This document shows positions 1 to 8,665 of a stretch of 64,000 bases of DNA, piece after piece. The DNA is from DATFVA01 sp963800255 (GTDB lineage Bacteria > Bacteroidota > Ignavibacteria > Ignavibacteriales > Ignavibacteriaceae). The stretch spans positions 1-64,000 of the forward strand of contig CAWDAK010000019.1 in the NCBI GenBank assembly GCA_963800255.1, given 5' to 3'. Within the stretch, counting starts at the first letter, position 1; each line of letters opens with the position of its first letter. Below the pieces are notes generated by a model. That model made no database searches. It was not told the DNA's origin and saw only the letters and a program-made list of their open reading frames with translations. Made by a program: the position numbers and the translations under genes.

Positions 1-1
1 T

Positions 2-1351
2 GTGCCTGTTATCGTTCTGAGAAAGGTGATTGGGGTTATTTACCTGGCTGCGGCTGAAACGGATTATATCTTCGGTAAGCCTGAGGTTGATCTTGCCAAA
101 ACCATCGCTGTTCAGGTGGCGGGTTCTGTTGAGAATGCCCGGCTTTTTTCGCAGAAGGCGAAGGCTCTGGATGCGGCAGAGAGCGATCTTGAGATAGGGA
201 GACAGATTCAGGCTGATTTTTTCCCTGCCCTGATTGAACCTGTTGAGGGATGGGAGATTGATGCTCATTTTAAAGCTGCACGACAGGTTTCGGGCGATTT
301 TTACGATGTCTTCAAAATCGGTGAAACCCGCTATACGGCCCTGGTGGTGGGTGATGTTTGCGATAAGGGTGTGGGCGCCGCGCTTTTCATGGTGCTGTTC
401 AGGAGCCTGCTCCGTGCCTACAGCCTGGAGAACCTAGGATTAGATGACGTGAATTCTTTCCTCCACAGGGTGGTGCTTAATACTAATAATTATATAGCTG
501 ATAATCACAGCAGCTCCAACATGTTCGCGGCTCTCTTCTTTGCTTTGCTGGATCCCGTAAATAATAAACTTTATTATATTAATGGGGGATTGGAAGCTCC
601 AGTTGTGCTTGATGGTTCCGGAAAGATTGTGAACAGGCTTGAGCCTACTTCCCCGGTAGTAGGAATGTTTCCTGATGCGGATATTTCTGTGGGAAACGTA
701 TCGATGAATCCGGGTGACTCCCTTTTTATCTATACGGATGGCACTACTGACGCAAAAAACTCCCGCGGGGAACTATTCGGCGAAAAGGCGCTGCTGGAAT
801 TATTATCTGCGGAATGGACGTCGGGTTTCAGCCTGCTTTATGAACTTAATTCTACTTTAGATAAGTTTGCCGGTGATAATCCCAGGTATGATGATATTAC
901 TCAGCTTGTACTGAGGCGAAAGTCCTCGCCCCTTTATAAGCATTCAATTTCCCGGTTAGCTGTTCTGGATAATCTTGATGTACTTCGCGGGTTTGTTGAG
1001 AAGGCCGCGCTTCGTCACCTGCTTCCGAAGGATTCTGTTCATGCACTTAAACTTGCTGCCGAGGAAATCTGTACTAATATTTTTAAGTATGCTTATGCTG
1101 AGGATAGGCCTGGAGAAGTGAAAATTATTTTTGAACTTCATCCCGGAAAAACGGTGCTAAAAATTTATGATGATGGAAAAAAGTTTATTCCCGCTGACAC
1201 AGCAGTCCCTGATGCCGGGACTGACCTTGGTAAGCGGATGCCCGGGGGACTGGGAATACAGCTGGTAAGGGAGTACATGGATACAGTGAACTATATTAAC
1301 AATGCCGGCGAAGGCAACTGCATCATTCTGGAAAAAAACATTAAACAATAA
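2..1351 (+). CDS. SpoIIE-type PP2C phosphatase fused to RsbW-like kinase (5' truncated)
   Basis: The frame is open at the window edge, so the gene starts upstream. The first ~50 residues look like the end of a GAF sensor domain. A short helical linker leads into a PP2C/SpoIIE phosphatase domain (about 75-305) with the metal-binding motifs SGDFYD (97-102) and GDVCDKG (117-123) and a later YTDG motif. Residues ~315-445 form a HATPase domain of the anti-sigma kinase type, with an N-box EEICTNIF and a GGLGIQLV lid. The fusion places the phosphatase and the kinase of a partner switch in one chain. The STAS protein 24 bp downstream is the probable substrate of both activities. This is established behaviour of RsbU/RsbW families; the pairing here is inferred from adjacency. 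No sigma factor lies nearby, so the output may not be transcriptional. Confidence 0.88.
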   Translation: MPVIVLRKVIGVIYLAAAETDYIFGKPEVDLAKTIAVQVAGSVENARLFSQKAKALDAAESDLEIGRQIQADFFPALIEPVEGWEIDAHFKAARQVSGDFYDVFKIGETRYTALVVGDVCDKGVGAALFMVLFRSLLRAYSLENLGLDDVNSFLHRVVLNTNNYIADNHSSSNMFAALFFALLDPVNNKLYYINGGLEAPVVLDGSGKIVNRLEPTSPVVGMFPDADISVGNVSMNPGDSLFIYTDGTTDAKNSRGELFGEKALLELLSAEWTSGFSLLYELNSTLDKFAGDNPRYDDITQLVLRRKSSPLYKHSISRLAVLDNLDVLRGFVEKAALRHLLPKDSVHALKLAAEEICTNIFKYAYAEDRPGEVKIIFELHPGKTVLKIYDDGKKFIPADTAVPDAGTDLGKRMPGGLGIQLVREYMDTVNYINNAGEGNCIILEKNIKQ

Positions 1352-1374
1352 TAATTCTTAGAAAAGGATATTAA

Positions 1375-1710
1375 ATGGATATAACAGACAGTTATATTGA
1401 TAAGCTTGTTGTAATTAAAATTGCCGGCGATATTGACGCTCTTTCCGCACCTAAAATTACCGACCACATAAGGGATCATATTACTAAAGGTAATGTAAAC
1501 CTTGTTACCGACCTGCAGGAAGTTGAGTATACAAGCAGTGCAGGACTGAGGATGATGCTGGCGGCAGTGAAGGAAACCCGGAGCAAAAACGGCGACATGC
1601 GTATGGCAAATATTCAGCCTGATGTGTTAAAGGTACTAACTCTTACCGGCTTTAATAATATCCTGAAAATATTTCCGGATGTTAATGCAGCGGTTGAAAG
1701 TTTCGCTTAA
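1375..1710 (+). CDS. STAS-domain anti-anti-sigma factor-like protein
   Basis: A 111-residue single-domain STAS protein (SpoIIAA/RsbV-like). The motif EYTSSAGLR places candidate phosphorylatable serines at 54-55, next to the conserved Gly57. The start ATG has an AAAGGA ribosome-binding site at normal spacing. It follows the phosphatase/kinase fusion closely and precedes a patatin-like gene by 32 bp, so the three are probably one transcript. Expected role: it binds the kinase domain when dephosphorylated, releasing the kinase's normal target. The target is unknown here. Confidence 0.88.
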   Translation: MDITDSYIDKLVVIKIAGDIDALSAPKITDHIRDHITKGNVNLVTDLQEVEYTSSAGLRMMLAAVKETRSKNGDMRMANIQPDVLKVLTLTGFNNILKIFPDVNAAVESFA

Positions 1711-1742
1711 GCTATCAAATGAAATTAAGGAAAAATTGATTT

Positions 1743-2594
1743 ATGGGTTCAGAGGAAAAAAGTAAAAAAGGAATAACACTGGTAATTGGTTCGGGGGCAA
1801 TTAAATGCGCAGCATCTATAGGTATGTGGCAGGTTTTGTCTGAAGAAAATATAAAGATAGACATGGTAGTGGGATGCAGCGCCGGCAGTATCTACGGCGC
1901 CGGAATAGCCATGGGTATGAGTGTTGATGAAATTAAAATGTGGTCAGAAAGAACCTGGACAACGGAGCTGATGCAGGATTATATGATTAACCTGAAAGCT
2001 TCCAAGGACGGGAGCCTGAAATTTAATGAGAGAAGCGGTCTTGTAAATGATTCGGTTCTTAATAAGAGGGTGATGGATATTTTCGGCGAAAGAACCTTCG
2101 AAGGACTTAAGATTCCTTTGATAGTTGTAGCCACTGATATGATGAGCGGGGAAAAGGTTGCGTTATCCAAGGGTAAAATGTTCGACGCTATAAGGGCAAG
2201 CATAGCCCTTCCGCTAATATTCCCGCCATGGGAAATTGATGGTAAGCTCCTTGTGGATGGTGCTGCCTCTGATCCGCTTCCTGTGGATACGGCAATAAAG
2301 AACGGGGCGGGAATAATTATAGCTATGGGTTTTATGATTGATTACAGAAAAAAATTTAAGTCGTTAACCGCCGTTCAGGAACAGATGACTTCAATATATA
2401 TGAATAATATTCTGAAGGCATCGTTCGCTTTTAATAACCTGGCTCATCATTCGGAGATCTTTACGATAATCCCTGAATTTGATGAACCGTTATCTATGTT
2501 CGATGTCGGTAAAATTCCCGGAATTATAGAGAAGGGAGCCGAGGCCGCGCGCAAGCAGGTACCGCATATAAAGAGATTGCTGGCTTCGATTTAA
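1743..2594 (+). CDS. Patatin-like phospholipase family protein
   Basis: A 283-residue patatin/RssA-type serine hydrolase. The nucleophile elbow GCSAGS puts the catalytic serine at residue 46, and the DGA motif supplies the partner aspartate at 172, giving the Ser-Asp dyad of the family. The oxyanion-hole loop near residues 16-19 (GSGA) is slightly divergent from the usual glycine-rich form. There is no signal peptide, so it is probably cytosolic or membrane-associated and acts on acyl lipids. An AAGGA element precedes the ATG. The gene is third in the row after the phosphatase/kinase and STAS genes, which suggests regulation by, or co-expression with, that switch. Substrate unknown. Confidence 0.85.
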   Translation: MGSEEKSKKGITLVIGSGAIKCAASIGMWQVLSEENIKIDMVVGCSAGSIYGAGIAMGMSVDEIKMWSERTWTTELMQDYMINLKASKDGSLKFNERSGLVNDSVLNKRVMDIFGERTFEGLKIPLIVVATDMMSGEKVALSKGKMFDAIRASIALPLIFPPWEIDGKLLVDGAASDPLPVDTAIKNGAGIIIAMGFMIDYRKKFKSLTAVQEQMTSIYMNNILKASFAFNNLAHHSEIFTIIPEFDEPLSMFDVGKIPGIIEKGAEAARKQVPHIKRLLASI

Positions 2595-2691
2595 GTGCTG
2601 TAACTGTAACAGAATTTGAAAGAGGGAGTGCTAAGGTGTATTTTAAGGGGTGTAAATATTCTCTATTCTTAAACTGGCAGCAGGGTGGGCC

Positions 2692-3108
2692 ATGCAGTAC
2701 AGAAAATCATTTTCAATTTACTTGTTAATTGTATTTGTTTTTATCCAGGCGTTAAGCGGACTGATAGGGGGGACGTGGCTTCTGGCTGATCCCTCGGGAG
2801 GGAAGATAGGACTGCCTGCCGCCTGGCTGGAAAGCTCCCCGTTTCCTGATTATTTAATTCCCGGTATAATTCTGTTTACAATCCTGGGTATTTATCCTTT
2901 GATGATTGCATTCGGATTGATAAGGGATAGTAAAAAGGCTTTGATAGGATCAAGACTGCTTGGATATGCCATGCTTATCTGGATAGGAGTTGAAATAATG
3001 ATAATAGGGTATCAGCCCGAGCCCCCGCTCCAGGTTATTTACGGCTGTCTTGGAGTAATTATTCTTCTACTCGCTTATTCATCAAATGTTAATAATTATT
3101 ATACTTAA
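2692..3108 (+). CDS. Small four-helix membrane protein
   Basis: A 138-residue protein with about four hydrophobic segments (roughly 8-28, 54-75, 85-105 and 112-132) and few charged residues, so an inner-membrane protein. I do not recognise a named family. It has an ATG start after a GGGTGGG element. It sits between the patatin gene (97 bp upstream) and the UPF0182 gene (119 bp downstream) on the same strand, but the gaps are too long to claim an operon. Confidence 0.6.
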   Translation: MQYRKSFSIYLLIVFVFIQALSGLIGGTWLLADPSGGKIGLPAAWLESSPFPDYLIPGIILFTILGIYPLMIAFGLIRDSKKALIGSRLLGYAMLIWIGVEIMIIGYQPEPPLQVIYGCLGVIILLLAYSSNVNNYYT

Positions 3109-3227
3109 AAAATAAGCACAAATATTGCGCTTATTTATTAAATCTTAAGCTAAAATCAGTTTTACTTTCATAGTTGCAGAATATTCTTTATATATTGTAA
3201 GGTTCTTAATCATAATAAAGCAAAAGA

Positions 3228-6086
3228 ATGTATACAGCTATAATAGTAGTGTTACTTGCTCTTTCAGGTTTCCTTGCCTTTAATGGAATAAAGAGTAGAA
3301 AAAACGGGAGAACAGCTGCCGGGATCATTTTAGCGGCAGCGACAATCATATTTTTCTGGTCGTTAGATTTCTGGGCTGAGATGCTCTGGTTTGAAAACCT
3401 TGGATATGGCGACCGTTTCTGGATGTATATTGTTGCACAGACGGCAGCAGGCGCAGCGGGAGCAGTGGTTTCCCTGGGTCTTGTTTCACTTCTTACTTTT
3501 TCAATCCCCTCTTCTAAAAGTTATCTCAGGAAAATCAGCCAGGGAATTTCTCTGGTAGCCGGGGCAATCTGGGGATTCTCCAACTGGGAGGTGATGCTTA
3601 AGTTCTGGCATCGCGTGCCGATGGGTGTATCGGAACCCGTCCTTAATAAGGATGCCGGCTTTTACCTCTTTACTCTGCCTTTCCTCGACAGTATTTACGG
3701 CCTGCTTATAATAATTACTTTAATATCGTTTATTGCGGTCTTGTTTACTTCTTTCCTGAAATTTGACGAAAAGGGAAACCTGACAGCGAACTTCTCCGGT
3801 TTCGACCGCTATATTTCTTCTAAACCGTACACGAACATTTTGATCATCGGCTCGGTTTTAATTTTGGTTCTTGCCTATGATAAGTATTTAAGCCGCTATG
3901 ACCTGATGTTCTCAGACCTTGGCGTTGTGAGGGGTCCGGGATGGACTGACGTCAACATTCTTCTTCCAGCTTATGATGTTGTAATTGTAATAATGGTTAT
4001 CCTGGCGGCGGCCCTGCTGATAAAACCAGCACGTATCTTCCTTCAGAAATTTTATGCGTCTATAAGGATAAGGAATGCCGGTTCTGAGCCTGTCCTGATT
4101 TTCTCGGTCTTGATCACTCTTTTCCTTCTCTGGTTTGTTGCTTTAACTGCAATACCGGGTTTGTTTCAATGGCTTAGCGTTGAACCGAATGAGATAACAT
4201 ATGAACGTCCGTATATTGAGAATAATATAAAACTTACCCGTTATGGTTTTAATCTTCAGAATATTGAGGAAAAAGAGTACCCTGCAAAAGATGTTTTTAA
4301 TAAGCAGATTGTAGCCGATAACCAGGCGACTTTTGATAATATAAGACTGTGGGATTGGCGGGCGCTCGATGACGTCTATAAGCAGTTCCAGGAGATCCGC
4401 CTTTATTACGAGTTTAAAGATGTTGATATCGACCGTTATCATTTCAACAATGAATACCGGCAGGTAATGGTTTCTGCAAGGGAGATGGAGGCTTCTAACC
4501 TGCCTGTGCAGAGCCAGACGTTTGTGAATACCAGGTTTAAGTATACTCACGGCTACGGCATTACATTAACCACGGTAAGTGATTTTACTCCCGAGGGATT
4601 GCCGAACCTCCTTATAAAAGATATTCCCCCCGTAAGTAAATACCCGGAACTTGAGGTGAAACAGCCTCAGATCTACTACGGTGAGCTTACGGATTCTTAT
4701 GTTATTGTTAATTCAGATGAGCCGGAATTTGATTACCCCAGCGGCGAACAGAATGTTAATATAAAGTACCCCGGTAAAGGCGGCATTCAGCTTTCAAGCA
4801 CATGGAGGAATTTCCTGTTCGGCTGGAAGTTTGACGGCACAAAGTTTTTCTTTTCAGGATATCCTAATTCTCAGAGCAGGGTAATGTTTCACCGGCAGAT
4901 ACTTGACAGGGCAAAAACCCTTGCGCCGTTCCTTGAGTATGATAAAGATCCTTATATAGTTCTCGGCAAGGACGGCAAACTTTACTGGATGATAGATGCA
5001 TATACAACCAGCAGCTATTTCCCCTACAGCGAAGTTTTTCATTCGACTGAAAAGATAGGTTATAAGGAAGGGGAAACAACAAGAATGCTTTCAACAAATA
5101 CGGCTCCCGAACTTAACGGACTAAACTATATACGAAACTCGGTTAAGGTTGTAATTGATGCTTTTAACGGTACAACGGATTTTTATATTTATGATGAGAG
5201 TGACCCGCTGATAAAGGTATGGGATAATATTTTCCCGGGACTCTTCAAAAAGAAATCTGAAATGCCGGCCGATCTTGTTGAACACGTCCGCTACCCTATA
5301 GATTTTATGATGGTACAGGGACTAATGTATGCCAAATACCATATGACCGACCCTACTGTGTTCTATAACCAGGAGGACCTCTGGATTAGGGCAACTGAGA
5401 AATATTATGACCAGGTTCAGCCTGTTAATCCTTATTATATAATGTGGCAGCTTCCTAAAACACATAAGGCGGAGTTTGTTCTCATACTTCCTTTTACTCC
5501 TAAGAACAGGCAGGTATCAATTGGCTGGGTCGCCGGTATGTGCGACGGGGATAACTATGGCCGGTTCATTGCGTATAAGTTTCCAAAGGATAAAAGTGTG
5601 CTTGGTCCCCAGCAGGTGGAGACAAAAATTGATCAGGATAGTTTTCTGTCGGGTCAGCTTTCTCTCTGGAACCAGCGCGGTTCTAATGTAATCCGGGGAA
5701 ATGTCCTGGCAATTCCTGTTGATGAAACAATAATTTATGTTGAACCGATTTACCTTCAGGCGGAAACGGCTGCTTACCCTGAGCTTAGATTGGTAGCAAT
5801 TATGCATAATGATAACCTGAGTTATGCGGAAACATTTCAGGAGGCGCTTCAGGAACTGTATGGTGAAACTCCTGTAAAGCAGGTTCCGGTAAAAGAAGGA
5901 GCGCCTGCAGTAAAGGTTGAATCATCTATTAAAGAAAAGATAAACCAGGCTGATGAAGCTTTTAACAATTACCTGAAGTACCAGGGGCAAAAAGAATTTC
6001 AGAAAGCTGCGGATGCGCTTGAGAAACTTCAGAGTGTTCTTAAGGAATTATCTGATCAATCGAAAAATCCCCCGGAGAAGAAATAA
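3228..6086 (+). CDS. UPF0182 family large membrane protein
   Basis: A 952-residue protein of the UPF0182 (COG1615) family. About seven transmembrane helices lie in the first ~325 residues, including the segment around LDFWAEMLWFENLGYGDRFW that is typical of the family. A long extracytoplasmic region follows, and the last ~60 residues are a charged, coiled-coil-like tail (KINQADEAFNNYLKY and onward). Length and architecture match full-length family members, and the gene is intact. The molecular function of the family is not established. It is monocistronic by position, with 119 bp upstream and 128 bp downstream. Confidence 0.88.
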   Translation: MYTAIIVVLLALSGFLAFNGIKSRKNGRTAAGIILAAATIIFFWSLDFWAEMLWFENLGYGDRFWMYIVAQTAAGAAGAVVSLGLVSLLTFSIPSSKSYLRKISQGISLVAGAIWGFSNWEVMLKFWHRVPMGVSEPVLNKDAGFYLFTLPFLDSIYGLLIIITLISFIAVLFTSFLKFDEKGNLTANFSGFDRYISSKPYTNILIIGSVLILVLAYDKYLSRYDLMFSDLGVVRGPGWTDVNILLPAYDVVIVIMVILAAALLIKPARIFLQKFYASIRIRNAGSEPVLIFSVLITLFLLWFVALTAIPGLFQWLSVEPNEITYERPYIENNIKLTRYGFNLQNIEEKEYPAKDVFNKQIVADNQATFDNIRLWDWRALDDVYKQFQEIRLYYEFKDVDIDRYHFNNEYRQVMVSAREMEASNLPVQSQTFVNTRFKYTHGYGITLTTVSDFTPEGLPNLLIKDIPPVSKYPELEVKQPQIYYGELTDSYVIVNSDEPEFDYPSGEQNVNIKYPGKGGIQLSSTWRNFLFGWKFDGTKFFFSGYPNSQSRVMFHRQILDRAKTLAPFLEYDKDPYIVLGKDGKLYWMIDAYTTSSYFPYSEVFHSTEKIGYKEGETTRMLSTNTAPELNGLNYIRNSVKVVIDAFNGTTDFYIYDESDPLIKVWDNIFPGLFKKKSEMPADLVEHVRYPIDFMMVQGLMYAKYHMTDPTVFYNQEDLWIRATEKYYDQVQPVNPYYIMWQLPKTHKAEFVLILPFTPKNRQVSIGWVAGMCDGDNYGRFIAYKFPKDKSVLGPQQVETKIDQDSFLSGQLSLWNQRGSNVIRGNVLAIPVDETIIYVEPIYLQAETAAYPELRLVAIMHNDNLSYAETFQEALQELYGETPVKQVPVKEGAPAVKVESSIKEKINQADEAFNNYLKYQGQKEFQKAADALEKLQSVLKELSDQSKNPPEKK

Positions 6087-6214
6087 AATACCCCCTTTCG
6101 GGATTTTAACTTCTATGAGGATTGGCGTTTAGATGGTTATAAAGCGTATTTTCATATTGAAAATAAGGAAATATCACCTATTTTAGGGTTTTAGAAAATC
6201 AAAAGGAGAAATCT

Positions 6215-6520
6215 ATGGATATGCATACTGTGCAGGATCAGGATAAAGCTGTTATAATTATTGATAAAAATAAATTAATAGGCGTAGAGAACGAGACTTT
6301 CCAGACCCAGGTTCAGGGTGCGCTTGATAAGGGAAGTAAGAAAATTCTGATTGACCTGGCTAATGTAGAATATATATCGAGCTGGGGAATAGGACTTCTC
6401 GTACATGCATATACAAGCTGCCATAATAAGGAGGTAGAATTCGGTCTGAAAGGCGTTAACTCCCAGGTGATGAATGTGCTGAGCCAGTTAAAGCTGAATA
6501 CTCTCTTTAATGTCCAGTAA
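6215..6520 (+). CDS. STAS-domain protein
   Basis: A 101-residue STAS domain, separate from the one at 1375. The conserved loop reads EYISSWGIG, with serines 55-56 as candidate phosphosites and Trp57 before the conserved glycine. A strong AAAGGAGAA ribosome-binding site precedes the ATG. It is distant in sequence from the first STAS protein, so it may answer to a different kinase/phosphatase pair. It could also be a second client of the fused phosphatase/kinase at the start of the window. No partner lies directly beside it. Confidence 0.85.
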   Translation: MDMHTVQDQDKAVIIIDKNKLIGVENETFQTQVQGALDKGSKKILIDLANVEYISSWGIGLLVHAYTSCHNKEVEFGLKGVNSQVMNVLSQLKLNTLFNVQ

Positions 6521-6709
6521 TAAGTTATCTTAAATAATACCTGATTCTCCCGGCAAGCCGATGCTGGTTAAGTTCCTGCTTGCCTTAATGTACCGGCATG
6601 TACATACTTATTTCCCCGGCGGTAATTATCCTTCCCAAAATAGTTAAAATATCCCTGCTATTTTTTGCTAATTTTATGATATTGCTATCCAATATTATCC
6701 GGAACCGGA

Positions 6710-7015
6710 ATGACGAAAACAGAATTACTGAATAAAATAAGAGAAGCCGGGGTAGTGGGTGCCGGGGGAGGCGGATTTCCTGCTCATAGAAAACTATCTT
6801 CACCAGTTGATCATATCATTGCAAACGGCGTTGAGTGTGAACCGCTTCTTTATAAGGATCGTGAGGTGATGCTCCATGAAACAGAGAGTATGATGCATGG
6901 TCTCGAAATACTCCGTGAGCTGACAGGATCGTCCCGTGTTACAATAGCAATTAAGAATAAAAATAAGGATGCTGCTGAAGTAATAAAACCGCTGGCTGAT
7001 AAACGTGGATTATAA
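6710..7015 (+). CDS. PduS/RnfC-like flavo-iron-sulfur protein, N-terminal fragment
   Basis: N-terminal 101 residues of a PduS-like electron-transfer protein that is broken by two apparent single-base insertions. The motif GAGGGGFPAHRKL followed by ANGVECEPLLYKD is the FMN/NADH-binding core shared by RnfC, PduS and Nqo1. The frame ends at TAA 7013-7015. Homologous coding continues after dropping one T at 7010-7011 (about 15 codons ending in VYPAG), then after dropping one G from GGG 7047-7049, into the fragment starting at 7033. The rejoined protein would be about 446 residues, the normal PduS length. PduS is known as a cobalamin reductase or flavoprotein that passes electrons into bacterial microcompartments. 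Confidence 0.8.
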   Translation: MTKTELLNKIREAGVVGAGGGGFPAHRKLSSPVDHIIANGVECEPLLYKDREVMLHETESMMHGLEILRELTGSSRVTIAIKNKNKDAAEVIKPLADKRGL

Positions 7016-7032
7016 AATTTTTATTACCAAAG

Positions 7033-8052
7033 ATGTTTACCCTGCCGGGTGATGAGTATATACTTGTTTATGATATAACAGGGAGAAGAATCCCGCCTAA
7101 CGAAATACCTCTGAATGCAGGCTGCCTGGTTAATAATGTTGAAACCCTGGTGAATATTTCACGAGCAATTGAAGGTAAACCGGTTACAGAAAAATATATC
7201 ACGATTAATGGTGCCGTAAGAAAACCGGTTACTGTAAAAGTCCCGGTTGGTACCAGCTTTAAGGAATGTATTGAGCTTGCAGGCGGTTTTAATACTAATG
7301 AACCCGCCGCGCTTACGGGCGGGGTTATGATGGGCGGTGTGGAGACTGATTTTAACCTGCCGGTAAGCAAAACTCTAGGGGGACTAATAATACTTCCTTC
7401 AGATCATACGCTTGTTGTAAGGAAGTCATCGCCTCAAAAGGTATATAATAAAACGGGACATAGTACATGCGATCAATGTTCTTTCTGTACCCAGCTTTGT
7501 CCGCGTTATATACTGGGCTATCCCATTCAGCCTCATCTTGTAATGCGTGCTCTCCAGATGTCTGGAGAAGCCAAAGAGATGCTTAATATGTGGGCAGCTG
7601 CCTGCTGCGAGTGTAATGTGTGTACCTTATTTGCCTGTCCCGAAAAACTCGATCCTAAAAATATCTGTGCTGATAATAAAGCCAGGCTGCGTGAGAGGAA
7701 AGAAGGATTCACAGATGCTGAAATGAGAGAAGCTTTCAGGGATGTTCATCCTGCTAGAGAAGGAAGAGAAATTCCAATATCCAATTTATATCAGCGCCTG
7801 GGTTTGAAACCTTACGACCGTAAGGCTGAATTTACAGTAAGCCATAAGATGATACAGGAGGTTCAGATTCCCCTGAAATATAATTTCGGCAAGGCTGCAG
7901 AACCTGTAGTAAAAACAGGAGATAAGGTTAAAGCCGGCGATATGATCGCCTCTTCTGATGAAAATGATTTTAGCGTCCCGGTGCATTCAAGTATAGACGG
8001 AATTGTTAAATCAATCATGACAGACAGCATAATAATAGCAGCCGGTAATTAA
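7033..8052 (+). CDS. PduS/RnfC-like protein, C-terminal fragment with two Fe-S motifs
   Basis: The larger part of the interrupted PduS-like gene. It begins within the conserved PGDEYILVYDITGR region. It then carries an SLBB-type segment (ITINGAVRKPVTVKVPVG) and two cysteine clusters for [4Fe-4S] centres: CDQCSFCTQLCP and, about 45 residues later, CCECNVCTLFACP. The C-terminal ~80 residues form the barrel-sandwich domain found at the end of PduS. The ATG at 7033 lies inside the domain and is not the natural start. The stop is 14 bp before the shell-protein gene, which has its own AGAGGA site, so the pair is one transcription unit. If the frame changes are real, the N-terminal flavin site and the Fe-S part are no longer in one chain. 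Confidence 0.8.
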   Translation: MFTLPGDEYILVYDITGRRIPPNEIPLNAGCLVNNVETLVNISRAIEGKPVTEKYITINGAVRKPVTVKVPVGTSFKECIELAGGFNTNEPAALTGGVMMGGVETDFNLPVSKTLGGLIILPSDHTLVVRKSSPQKVYNKTGHSTCDQCSFCTQLCPRYILGYPIQPHLVMRALQMSGEAKEMLNMWAAACCECNVCTLFACPEKLDPKNICADNKARLRERKEGFTDAEMREAFRDVHPAREGREIPISNLYQRLGLKPYDRKAEFTVSHKMIQEVQIPLKYNFGKAAEPVVKTGDKVKAGDMIASSDENDFSVPVHSSIDGIVKSIMTDSIIIAAGN

Positions 8053-8066
8053 ACAGAGGAAATTTT

Positions 8067-8615
8067 ATGAAATCAGCAATTGGTTTAATTGAACTATCAA
8101 GTATTGCCAAAGGTATTCAGGTTACAGATGCGATGCTTAAACGGGCGGATATAGAAATAATAGTTAACAGGACAATCTGTCCCGGCAAATATATGGTGCT
8201 GATCGGTGGTGATGTTGATGCAGTTAACGCAAGTATAGAAACTGGAATAGAAATCAGTTCTGACGAGCTTGTAGACAGGTTTATTATCCCTAATGTTCAC
8301 CCTTCCATTTTTCCTGCTATAAGCGGCATAAAACCGGTTACTGATCTGCAGGCACTGGGAGTGATTGAGTCATTTTCGGTAGCCTCAATAATTGAGGCAG
8401 CAGACGCTGCTGTAAAGTCAGCCTCCGTAGAGCTGATAACGGTCTACCTTGCGATGGCTATAGGCGGTAAAGGATATGTTATGCTTACGGGTGATGTGGC
8501 TTCTGTTCAAACAGCAGTGGATACCGGGGCCGCAGTGATAGGTAAAAAAGGATTACTGGTTCAGAAGGTAGTTATTCCCCAGCCGAAAAAAGAAATCCTT
8601 CAATCCTGGATATGA
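8067..8615 (+). CDS. pduT: PduT-like bacterial microcompartment trimer shell protein (tandem BMC domains)
   Basis: A 182-residue protein with two BMC domains in tandem (about 4-85 and 95-175), each with the family pattern of an early G(L/V)IE strand and a later GGxVxxV-type strand. Tandem-domain proteins of this size form trimers that look like shell hexamers. Cys38, within NRTICPGKYM, falls exactly where PduT carries the cysteine that holds a [4Fe-4S] cluster at the trimer pore. It follows the PduS-like gene by 14 bp, and PduS and PduT are known partners in moving electrons across the shell. No other shell protein or signature enzyme is present in this window, so the compartment type cannot be named. 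Intact and confidently assigned to the family. Confidence 0.9.
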   Translation: MKSAIGLIELSSIAKGIQVTDAMLKRADIEIIVNRTICPGKYMVLIGGDVDAVNASIETGIEISSDELVDRFIIPNVHPSIFPAISGIKPVTDLQALGVIESFSVASIIEAADAAVKSASVELITVYLAMAIGGKGYVMLTGDVASVQTAVDTGAAVIGKKGLLVQKVVIPQPKKEILQSWI

Positions 8616-8665
8616 TATAAAGTAAACAGTCAATAAGTATAAGTGAACAGGACGAAAATATTTTA

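Noticed and set aside
6540..6590. Terminator after the second STAS gene
   Set aside because: A 7-bp stem (GGCAAGC/GCTTGCC) with a 19-base loop and no T-run is too weak to claim.
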